Assembly: GCF_000717915.1 (NCBI RefSeq)
Contig: NZ_JOCX01000003.1
Location: forward strand, 186,001 to 250,000
DNA: 64,000 bases
DNA from: Streptomyces sp. NRRL S-244
GTDB lineage: Bacteria; Actinomycetota; Actinomycetes; Streptomycetales; Streptomycetaceae
Direction of reading: 5' to 3'
Shown: piece by piece, positions 8,064-15,289 of the stretch
How positions within the stretch are numbered: the first letter of the stretch is position 1
Layout of the letters: each line of letters begins with the position of its first letter
The notes under the pieces: generated by a model
Seen by the model: only the letters and a program-made list of their open reading frames with translations
Databases searched by the model: none
Told to the model about the DNA's origin: nothing
Translations under genes and position numbers: made by a program

Positions 8064-8816
8064 TCCGGGGACCCGCCAGCCGGGCAGGGCGGGCACGAGG
8101 GCATGGCCGAGGCCCAGTTCGGCCAGCAGCAGGGCGGTGTCCCAGTCGGCCACGCTGGTGTCGGACCGTATCCGGATGCCGGATTCCGCGAAGGCGGCGT
8201 CGAGGTGGGCGCGGGAGGCGGAGTTCTCCGGGAGCCGGATGTGGCGGATGCCGGTGAGGTCGGCCGGCTCGATGCGGGGGCGGGCGGCGAGGGGGTCGTC
8301 GGCGCAGACCGCGAGCACCCAGGGCAGCTCCATCACCGGGCGCTGCTCGATGCCGCGCACGGGCCGGCCGATGGTGATCCAGGCGAGGTCCAGGTCGTCG
8401 GCGGCGAGCGCGTCGAAGCAGCTGCGGCTGGAGTTCTCGGTCTGGAACTCCAGGCTGACCTGCGGGTGGCGGCGCCGGAAGCCGACGACGGCCTCGGACA
8501 TGAAGTGCCGTACGGTCGTCGCGCCCGTGGTGATGCGCACCGATCCGCTGTCGCCGCGGACGAGTTCGTCGAGGCGGCGCAGGGCTCCGTCGAGCCCGGC
8601 GATGCCGTCCGCGGCGGCCGTCTGGAGGATGCGCCCGGCCTCGGTGGGGACGACGCCGCGGGCGTGCCGCTCCAGCAGCTCGGTGCCGGTCTGCTTTTCG
8701 AGGCGGCGGACGTGCTGGCTGACGGCCGACTGCGTACAGCCGAGGTCGCGGGCGACTGCGCTGAGGCTGCCGGCCCGGCAGACGGCCACGAAGACGCGGA
8801 GATCGTCGAGAGTCAC
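7908..8816 (-). CDS. LysR-family transcriptional regulator
   Basis: A 302-residue LTTR. The N-terminal winged helix-turn-helix reads TLDDLRVFVAVCRAGSLSAV and CTQSAVSQHVRRLE, typical of the family. Residues about 90-300 form the periplasmic-binding-like effector domain (VRITTGATTV, ALLLAELGLGHALVPALPGW). The GTG at 8816 gives the usual short N-terminus; GTG at 8825 has a GGAG only 4 bp upstream and GTG at 8840 is also in frame, so the start is not settled. It is divergent from the gene at 9020 and its 3' end overlaps the MFS gene on the opposite strand by 156 bp. LTTRs usually regulate the divergent neighbour, making the DUF6817-like gene a plausible target. Confidence 0.88.
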   Translation of the reverse strand: MTLDDLRVFVAVCRAGSLSAVARDLGCTQSAVSQHVRRLEKQTGTELLERHARGVVPTEAGRILQTAAADGIAGLDGALRRLDELVRGDSGSVRITTGATTVRHFMSEAVVGFRRRHPQVSLEFQTENSSRSCFDALAADDLDLAWITIGRPVRGIEQRPVMELPWVLAVCADDPLAARPRIEPADLTGIRHIRLPENSASRAHLDAAFAESGIRIRSDTSVADWDTALLLAELGLGHALVPALPGWRVPGSEGPLRLVPVPALPPLQVGWAVRRWAALSPLARVFADDVARSCTARAARQE

Positions 8817-8831
8817 GCGGTCCACGCTACT

Positions 8832-8847
8832 CCAAGCCACAGCTTGG
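8832..8847. promoter_or_regulatory. Inverted repeat next to the LysR start
   Basis: CCAAGC-CACA-GCTTGG is a perfect 6-bp inverted repeat with a 4-bp spacer, immediately upstream of the LysR start. It could be an autoregulatory site, but it lacks the clear T-N11-A form of classic LysR boxes. Confidence 0.3.
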
Positions 8848-9019
8848 GTCTTGATAGGGAATCAGAGGATTGACTTGGATCTGCGGGTGGACAACGATCA
8901 ATTCGGGGCCCCCGGGCGGCAACCCGTCCCCGCTCGCGCCACGGTCCGGACCCCGGCGCGAGCCGGGACGGGTGTCGACCCACCCATCTGACCGAGGTAC
9001 GCGGGAAAGGAGCACGCCC

Positions 9020-9661
9020 ATGCCGCCACCGGCACCGACACCGACCGAGGGCGAGCGCCGGGAGGCACGCGCCCTCGCGCTGCTGCGCGAACTCGGCGCC
9101 GGGGAGCTGGATCACCCCGGTGGCACCCTGCTCGCGCATCTGGAACGCGTCCACGCGCGGCTCGGGGCCTGGGGAGCCCGGCCGGCGCTCCGGCTCGCGG
9201 GCCTGTGCCACGCGTTCTACGGGACGGACGGCTTCGCCACCGCCCTGCTGCCGGTCGGCCGGCGGGCCGAACTGGCCGCGGTGATCGGGGCCGAGGCCGA
9301 GGAGATCGTCTACTTCTACGCCAGTTGCGACCGCGCGGCCTCCTATCCGACGCTCGCCTCCGACGTCCCCTGCGGCGCCGACGCCGACGCAGCCGGCGCC
9401 GCCGACAACGAGGCGGTGTCGTCGGTGGCGCCGGCGTTCCGCGACCGGTTCACCGGCCACGTGCACTGCCCCGACCGGCAGTCCCGGCGGGACTTCGCCG
9501 AGCTGTCGGCGGCGAACGAGCTGGACCTCGCCCGGATCGACCCGGCGTTCCGCGCGGCCCACGGACCGGGCCTCCTGGCCCTGTTCACCCGGCTCCGGGA
9601 GCTGCTGACCGAGCCGGCCCGGCGGGAGTGCCAGGCCGTGCTCGGCGGCGGTGCGCTCTGA
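9020..9661 (+). CDS. DUF6817-like protein (possible HD-type fold)
   Basis: A 213-residue soluble protein. Residues about 30-90 (HPGGTLLAHLERVHARL, then LAGLCHAFYGTDGF) carry several His and Asp residues spaced as in HD-type metal-binding helical bundles, followed by RRAELAAVIGAEAEEIVYFYA. From memory this is the DUF6817 family. The ATG at 9020 is preferred over an upstream in-frame start at 8870 because GAAAGGAG sits 8 bp before it. It is divergent from the LysR gene and ends in a small hairpin shared with the GH31 gene. Phosphohydrolase activity is a guess only; no substrate can be inferred. Confidence 0.7.
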   Translation: MPPPAPTPTEGERREARALALLRELGAGELDHPGGTLLAHLERVHARLGAWGARPALRLAGLCHAFYGTDGFATALLPVGRRAELAAVIGAEAEEIVYFYASCDRAASYPTLASDVPCGADADAAGAADNEAVSSVAPAFRDRFTGHVHCPDRQSRRDFAELSAANELDLARIDPAFRAAHGPGLLALFTRLRELLTEPARRECQAVLGGGAL

Positions 9662-9677
9662 CGGCCGGCGCCGTCAG
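9658..9677. terminator. Small bidirectional hairpin over two stop codons
   Basis: CTGACGGC-CGGC-GCCGTCAG is a perfect 8-bp stem. It contains the stop codon of the DUF6817-like gene and that of the converging GH31 gene, so it can end both transcripts. Confidence 0.5.
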
Positions 9678-12600
9678 GGCGTGAAGGTCCAGCGTTGCGC
9701 GGGGCTGCCGTCGCAGGCCGCGCGGGTGAGCCCGGTGCCGTTCGCGGTGCCCGCGCCGACCGGGGCCAGGCACTGTCCGAGCGTACGGAGACTGCCGTCC
9801 GGCCCCGGCTGCCAGCTCTGGCCGGCGGCTGCGCCGCACGTCTCGACGGTGACCGCGGAGGCGCTCGTACCGTCGAGGCAGACCCCGCCCAGGCCGGTGA
9901 CCCGGCCGTCGGCCGTCAGGCTCCAGCGCTGGTTGGGGCCGCCGTGGCAGGTGTACAGGGTCGGTTGGGTGCCCGGCGCGGTGGCGCTGTGCGGCAGGTC
10001 GGCGCAGCGGGCCGAGGCCGCGCCGACGAGGGTGGCGTCGGCCGGGAGCGGGGCGGCCCGCCCGGTCAGGCTGATCTCGGCGGCGCTGGTCCAGGGGCCG
10101 CGGCCGCCGGCTTCGGTCAGGGCCCGCAGGCGCAGGTAGCGGCCCGTCTTCGCGGACAGGGAGACCGACTTGGCGGCGGCGGTGTCGGCGAAGGTGCCGG
10201 TCGCCACCGGTGAGCCCCAGTCGGTGGTGCTGTCGGAGACGTACACCTCGTAGCCGCCGATCCGGCCGTTGACGCCGCCGTCCTGGCGGGGCAGGTAGCC
10301 GAGGCCGTCGACCGCGTAGCGGGCGCCGAGGTCGATGCGGATCTCGTGCGGCAGCGCGGCCGGGGTGCCCGAGGACCAGGCGGTGTGCCAGAGGGTGGCC
10401 GGGTTGCCGTCGAAGGCGTTCTTGGCCGCGCCGTTCTCGGCGGCGGTCTCCTGGCTGTCGGCGGAGACCAGGGTCCACGCCGACTGCGGGACGGGGGCGG
10501 AGGTCGCCGGGATGGGGTCGGCCGCCGGGACGGAGGTGCCGGTGACAGTGATGCCGAACGCGCCCGGCTTCGTACCGGACTTGACCCACAGGATGCCGCC
10601 GCGGTCGGCGGGGTCGAAGAACCAGCCGGACGCGGCGGCGTCGTACGCCGCCTTGGACGTGTGGCGGGCCAGGGCGGCGCCGTCCGCGGCGACCGTGCCC
10701 GGGGCGGAGGCCACGTGGAGGCTGAACTCGTACCCCCGGGCGGCCGGTTTGCCGGCGTAGCTGCCGGTGGGGGCGCCGACGGAGACGGTGACCGTGCCGG
10801 AGCCCGCGGCCGGGGCCGTGACGTCCACCTGCTGGCGGGCGTACGCGCCGGACTGGTAGGCGCGGGTGAGCCCGTCGTCCTCGTAGAGGCTGAAGGAGGA
10901 GTTCCCGCGCGGGTGGATGTCGTAGGTGAGGGTGGAGAGGGGCTTCTCGCCCGTGTAATTCATCTGCGGCCACATCGGCACGATCGCGCCGCCCTTGACG
11001 AACAGCGGCAGGGTGTCGAGCGGCGCCTGGTAGTTGTTCAGCCAGCCCGGTCCCGCGTACGTCTTCCCGCTCCAGTAGTCCGTCCAGGTCCCGGCGGGCA
11101 GGTAGATGCCGTCGCGTACGGAGGTGTCGGAGACCACCGGCGCGACGAGGAAGGAATCGCCGGCCATGAACTGGCCGCTGGTGAGGTTGCCGCGGGCCAC
11201 CGGGTCCTCCGGGTACTCCAGGACCATGGCGCGGGTGCTCGGCACACCGCTTTCGTGCGCGGTGCGGCTCATGGTGTACAGGTACGGCATCAGCCGCATC
11301 TTGAGCTGGAGGTACTTGCGGTTGATGGAGAGGTACGGCTCGGCGAAGCGCCAGGGCTGCTTGTCCTGGTAGCCGGCGGCCGGGTTGGTCGCGCCCCAGC
11401 CCGACATGGTCATGAAGGCGGGGGTGAAGGCCTTCCACTGGAGGTCGCGGGTGTAGGTCTTGGGGCTGCCGCCGAAGATGCCGTCGACGTCGCCGGAGGC
11501 GTAGTTGAGGGCGGACAGGCCGGCGCCGGCGATGGCGGGGACGTGCCAGCGCATGTCGTCCCAGGTGCCGTTGGTGTCTCCGGTCCAGACGACGGCGTTG
11601 CGCTGGGTGCCGGCCCAGCCGTCGACGGTCCAGACGTAGCGGCGGGCGTCGGAGTTCTTCTCGATGCCGTCGACGGCCTGCTGGACGCCGGTGAAGGCGG
11701 TCTTGTAGCCGCCGCCGATCCAGGCCACGTCCGTCTTCACCCCGCGGGTGCCGGCCGTACCGACCTCGTCGGCGATGGAGCCGAGGCCGGTGGAGGTCCA
11801 CAGTCCGGTCTGGAAGCCCTTGGCCTTCAGGGCGTCGACGGTCGATTTGAGCGGCGCGGTGTAGCCGCAGCCGTAGCCGTCGTTGGGCAGGAACCAGCCC
11901 GAGGGCATGTCGGCGGCGCGGGCGTCGGTGGCGTATCCGACCACGTCGGGGGTGGTCTGGTGGCGCAGGCGGTTGTGGTCGCCCTGGTATGCGGGGTTGG
12001 AGGCGTTGAAACAGTCGGCGTTGCCCAGTTCCAGGCCCCACATCGGTGCCATGAACGGCTTGCCGCTCACATCGGTATAGCCGTCGAGTACGGATTTAAG
12101 CGAATCGCCGGTGAAGTACCAGGCGTCGAAGCGCTTCTCGTCGTGGGTGAGGGTGGTGGGGGCGTTGAAACCGTATGAGCCGGAGGCCCAGGTGTTGCGC
12201 ATGACGCCGTAGCCGTTGGTTGACATGTAGAAGGGCGCCGGGCTGGCGTTGTTGTTCTCGCGCCACTTGTTGTCGACGGCCACGGGGACGGTCTTGCCGC
12301 GCAGCGCCCATTCGCCGAGGCGCAGGCCGGTTCCGTAGAACTGCTCGTCGGCGCCGCGGGCCAGGTACTGGGTGGTCTGGGTGCCGGTCCAGGAGGTGGG
12401 CTGGGTCTCCTGCCAGACCAGGGTGGCGTTGTCGGCGCGGTAGACGGAGAACTGCAGGGGCGTCTTGTTGACGCGGATGTTCAGGGCGCCGGTGGTGATG
12501 CGGTAGTACGCGCCCGCGTCGGTGAAGGAGGCGTCGACGGGACCGAAGTCGGTGGTCGGGGCGAGGTCGGAGCCGGCCGGGTCGTTGGTGAAGGCACCGT

Positions 12601-12901
12601 CGGGCGAGAGCCAGAGCCGGAAGATGTCGGCGCGGGCGATGACGACACGGGCCTTCGCGCCGGCGGAGGTGCTGACGGTGAAGGTGTTCCCGGACCGGGT
12701 GAGGCCGGTGGCGTTGCCCGCCGTGGCGGGGGCCGGGGCGGCGGCGGCCGCCCCGGTCATCGGCCCGGCGGCGGCCAGGCCGGCGACGGCGAGGGCCCCG
12801 GCGAGCAGCGCGGCGAGGGGCGCGCGCTGCCGCTTGGCCTTCTTGCGCGTGCGGGTGGGGATGCGGCTGTGCGTGCGCCTGGGGATGCGAATGAGTCTCA
12901 T
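9674..12901 (-). CDS. Secreted GH31 glycoside hydrolase with CBM32 and ricin-B lectin domains
   Basis: Exported glycosidase of 1075 residues. The ATG at 12901 has GAGGAG upstream and starts a long Arg/Lys-rich signal peptide ending AAAAAPAPA. Domains in order: an N-terminal beta-sandwich (about 60-230); a GH31 (beta/alpha)8 barrel (about 250-620) with GVKTDVAWIGGGY as the nucleophile strand and VVWTGDTNGTWDDMRW as the acid/base region; C-terminal GH31 beta domains; an F5/8-type C (CBM32) module (about 800-930, DGNPATLWHTAWSSG); and a ricin-B trefoil (about 945-1075, repeated QRW triplets). The active-site sequence differs from classic alpha-glucosidases (WxDMNE) and is nearer to GH31 members acting on alpha-galactosyl or alpha-GalNAc groups, which is inference. 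It probably releases sugars from complex glycans outside the cell. Confidence 0.88.
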   Translation of the reverse strand: MRLIRIPRRTHSRIPTRTRKKAKRQRAPLAALLAGALAVAGLAAAGPMTGAAAAAPAPATAGNATGLTRSGNTFTVSTSAGAKARVVIARADIFRLWLSPDGAFTNDPAGSDLAPTTDFGPVDASFTDAGAYYRITTGALNIRVNKTPLQFSVYRADNATLVWQETQPTSWTGTQTTQYLARGADEQFYGTGLRLGEWALRGKTVPVAVDNKWRENNNASPAPFYMSTNGYGVMRNTWASGSYGFNAPTTLTHDEKRFDAWYFTGDSLKSVLDGYTDVSGKPFMAPMWGLELGNADCFNASNPAYQGDHNRLRHQTTPDVVGYATDARAADMPSGWFLPNDGYGCGYTAPLKSTVDALKAKGFQTGLWTSTGLGSIADEVGTAGTRGVKTDVAWIGGGYKTAFTGVQQAVDGIEKNSDARRYVWTVDGWAGTQRNAVVWTGDTNGTWDDMRWHVPAIAGAGLSALNYASGDVDGIFGGSPKTYTRDLQWKAFTPAFMTMSGWGATNPAAGYQDKQPWRFAEPYLSINRKYLQLKMRLMPYLYTMSRTAHESGVPSTRAMVLEYPEDPVARGNLTSGQFMAGDSFLVAPVVSDTSVRDGIYLPAGTWTDYWSGKTYAGPGWLNNYQAPLDTLPLFVKGGAIVPMWPQMNYTGEKPLSTLTYDIHPRGNSSFSLYEDDGLTRAYQSGAYARQQVDVTAPAAGSGTVTVSVGAPTGSYAGKPAARGYEFSLHVASAPGTVAADGAALARHTSKAAYDAAASGWFFDPADRGGILWVKSGTKPGAFGITVTGTSVPAADPIPATSAPVPQSAWTLVSADSQETAAENGAAKNAFDGNPATLWHTAWSSGTPAALPHEIRIDLGARYAVDGLGYLPRQDGGVNGRIGGYEVYVSDSTTDWGSPVATGTFADTAAAKSVSLSAKTGRYLRLRALTEAGGRGPWTSAAEISLTGRAAPLPADATLVGAASARCADLPHSATAPGTQPTLYTCHGGPNQRWSLTADGRVTGLGGVCLDGTSASAVTVETCGAAAGQSWQPGPDGSLRTLGQCLAPVGAGTANGTGLTRAACDGSPAQRWTFTP

Positions 12902-13154
12902 GGGGCAGCTCCTCGTGCGGTCCGGATTGCGGACACACCGCTTTGGCATGCGCCTGGCAAGATAGCGGCCCACGGAGATCACTTGAAGGATGCTGCTCGA
13001 AATCGTCTCCAATCAAGCATCTTTGAGCATCCGTCAGCTCAATTGCATGCCCCGGGTGTCGTGTCGTTTCTGCGGTGAACCGGGCCGTCCGATCGGGTGA
13101 CCGCGGGGCGACGCCCTTCCGGCGGGAAGAGCCAGAGCGCTACAAACCCGTGCC
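12902..13154. other. Intergenic region upstream of the GH31 gene
   Basis: About 250 bp between the divergent GH31 gene and the small ricin-like gene. It is relatively AT-rich for this genome and contains loose inverted copies of GGATGCT/AGCATCC (near 12986 and 13024) that might be regulatory. No convincing promoter or further gene was recognised. Confidence 0.35.
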
Positions 13155-13379
13155 GTGACCGTGAACCTGAAGAATCACGCCCTGGCCGCGCTCGCCGCGG
13201 CCGTCCTGCCCCTGCTCATGACCTCCGCCCCGGCCCACGGGGCGCAGGCCGCAACGCTGCCGCCGGGCGGCCCGACCAAGCTCGTGAACAGGAACTCGTC
13301 AAAGTGCGCCGAGGTCGAGAGGTGTTCCAAGGACGACGGGGGCAACGTCCACCAGTGGCGGTTCTTCACCGCCACGTAG
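13155..13379 (+). CDS. Small secreted protein with a truncated ricin-lectin-like motif
   Basis: A 74-residue product starting at GTG 13155. Residues 1-32 are a signal peptide with an AHGAQA cleavage region. The mature part reads LVNRNSSKCAEVERC, then GGNVHQWRF, which resembles one repeat of a ricin-B (QxW) trefoil with an internal deletion. At about 42 mature residues it is too short for a trefoil, so it may be a relic or a small peptide stabilised by its Cys pair. Ribosome site is weak. It lies next to the GH31 enzyme, which has its own ricin domain, but the two are transcribed divergently. Confidence 0.5.
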   Translation: MTVNLKNHALAALAAAVLPLLMTSAPAHGAQAATLPPGGPTKLVNRNSSKCAEVERCSKDDGGNVHQWRFFTAT

Positions 13380-13437
13380 GAAGTCTCTCGCGGCACGGGA
13401 CCGGGGCATTGTCAGACCCCTGCGCGACGATCGGGTC

Positions 13438-13872
13438 ATGACGATCACCACCGCCGCTCCTGCCGGTTCCGCCCTCACCACCCGCGACGAGTACGCCGAC
13501 GCGATCGGTACGGCCATCAGGGCCGCCGCGTACTACGGGTCCGGGGATTCGCCGCTCGACGACGCCTCGTTCGACCTCCTCGTCTCCCTGATACAGGCGT
13601 ACGAGGAGCGGTACCCGGAGCACACCGACCCGGCCTCGCCGACCGGGAAGGTGGCCGGGGGCGCGGTGCCGGCCGGGGAGGTGGCGCACACGGCGGCGAT
13701 GCTCTCGCTGGCGAACGCGTTCGGCCCGCAGGACCTGCTCGACTGGGAGGCCTCGGTGGTGCGCCGGCTGGGCGGGCCGGTTTCGGGCGGTTTCGTGGTG
13801 GAGCCGAAGCTGGACGGGGCCTCGCTGGCGGCCCGCTACCAGGACGGCGCCTGGACCGACCGCCGCTGCGAG
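13438..13872 (+). pseudogene. 5' fragment of a second-copy NAD-dependent DNA ligase, interrupted
   Basis: The first about 145 codons of a LigA-type ligase. Domain Ia (about 10-75, including YYGSGDSPLDDASFDLLV) binds NMN, and VEPKLDGASLAARY at about 122-135 carries the AMP-accepting lysine (Lys124). The reading frame is intact up to AWTD at 13860 and then runs into foreign sequence. The conserved TRGDG block that should follow is absent. The rest of the ligase resumes at about 18325 in the same orientation. An essential LigA is presumably encoded elsewhere; this copy resembles the accessory LigA paralogue of some Streptomyces. In this strain it can yield only a fragment that cannot complete ligation. 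Confidence 0.85.
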
Positions 13873-13876
13873 CTGC

Positions 13877-15209
13877 GAACAGGAGCACGCACTGCGCGAG
13901 AAGGCTTGCGGCGCCGCACATCCTGGCCTGGCTGGAGAGCTTCCCCGGGGAGCCCTGGCACCAGCGATGGTCGGCGAGCTCGGCCCACAGAATGGGCCCG
14001 CGCTGGAGAACGGAAGCGCTCGCTTGGCTTCATGCCCGCAACGTCAACGTTCGGGAGGAAGAACTGTGGAGCGGCCTGCTCGCGCTGCTCTGCGCGGACG
14101 TAATCCGGCCTGACCTTGGCTGGCTCTCGGAGAACTGCCGCCGGCTCCATTGGCGCATCGCGATGACCGCCCATCGGGATCCAGACGGCTTCCGCCGGCT
14201 TGAGGACTCGCCGGCTCAGGGCTCTGGGACGCCACACTCGGGCTTCGGCTCGCAACCAACTCGCGATCCTGCTCACGGCCAAGGGCGGCGTGATCAACGG
14301 CATCACCGTCGGCGACTGCCTGGAGCTTCGCTAGATCAAGACCCTGAGCCTGAAGGGCCGCGGTCACTCGCTCTTCTACTCCCCGCTCAAGGGGCTGGGG
14401 ACGTTCCCTGGGGACGCGCCCGCCACGCTCCGCGGCATTACCGTGCATACCGGCCAAGTCGGGGTGGGACGCTACTCGCTTCAGTTCGGGCCTGCCCGTG
14501 ACGTCATCGTCGATTACCTCTCCGAACGCCAGCCGGTCATGGACTACACCTCGCTGGAAGATCTGTCCCGGATGCTCGCGCTGCACTTCTGGAAAAACCT
14601 TGAGCTCCACAGCCCCGGCATCGAGTCCTTCCATCTCACGCCTGAAGTCGCCGCAGCCTGGAAACAGCGGATCCAGACAAAGACGGCCCAGCGTAAGGAA
14701 TCGGACGGGGCAGTGATCGATGTCGCCAGTCCCCGCCGCACCGTCGTTCAGCTGATCAGCCTGGTCAGAGCGTTCTACTCGACACTGCCCAGTCGGCGGC
14801 CGAAGACCCAAGCCGCTGGGTGTTTGGGCCGCACCTTGCCCGATCAGCCAAGGGGAATGCACCCACAAGAAGCACATTAGCCACCGCAAGGCCCGGATGG
14901 ACCAGCGGACCAGGGAACGCCTGCCGACCCTGAGCACGAGCACAGCTGCGTTCGAAGCCCACTGCTTCGCGTTGATCGCTCAGATGCCCCGCCTGCAAGA
15001 GATTCAAAGACAATCTGACCGCCCGGATCCTCGAAGCTGAACGTGAAAGGCTGGCTTGGCAAAGCAGGTGGCCTCCGGGTGAGCCTCGTGGCTACCAACG
15101 CCATCTCGCCCAGCTCGGCATTCCCACTTTCCGAGAAATCGTGTGCTGCATCGCGACCCTGCCTGCCGCCAGGGTTCCACCGGAGCACTACCGAAAATCA
15201 CCAAACTAG
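13877..15209 (+). pseudogene. Decayed tyrosine recombinase/integrase lacking the catalytic domain
   Basis: Remains of a large Streptomyces-type site-specific integrase. Readable pieces in shifting frames include HALREKACGAAH, ILAWLESFPGEPWHQRW (from 13920), LLALLCADVIRPDLGWL, TAKGGVINGITVGDCLEL, TGQVGVGRYSLQFGPARD, HFWKNLELHSPGIESFHL, KARMDQRTRERLP (near 14900), then DNLTARILEAERE and GWLGKAGGLRVSL. These match, in order, the N-terminal and extreme C-terminal parts of that family as I remember it. A TAG at 14332-14334 and several frameshifts break it. Between about 14950 and 14980 the sequence jumps from the middle of the protein to its last 90 residues, so the R...HxxR...Y catalytic core is deleted. 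The element therefore cannot mobilise itself. Confidence 0.75.
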
Positions 15210-15218
15210 CCTCGATCT

Positions 15219-15258
15219 TTTGTGACGGTCCGCGAGTTAACTGGCGGACCGTCACAAA
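15219..15258. terminator. 15-bp perfect hairpin between integrase relic and membrane-protein gene
   Basis: Arms 15219-15233 and 15244-15258 are exact complements around a 10-base centre that contains the palindrome AGTTAACT, so almost 40 bases are symmetrical. A T-run precedes it on the plus strand and, by complement, A residues flank the other side. It separates converging genes and is probably a bidirectional terminator, although a recombination or protein-binding site in the element is also possible. Confidence 0.65.
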
Positions 15259-15289
15259 GGCTCGAGGCAAGCGGATTGGGAAACCGGCC

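Noticed and set aside
13438..14103. A complete 221-residue gene starting at the ligase N-terminus
   Set aside because: After about residue 141-145 the translation leaves ligase similarity and becomes Arg-rich nonsense read from foreign DNA in another frame than the integrase relic.
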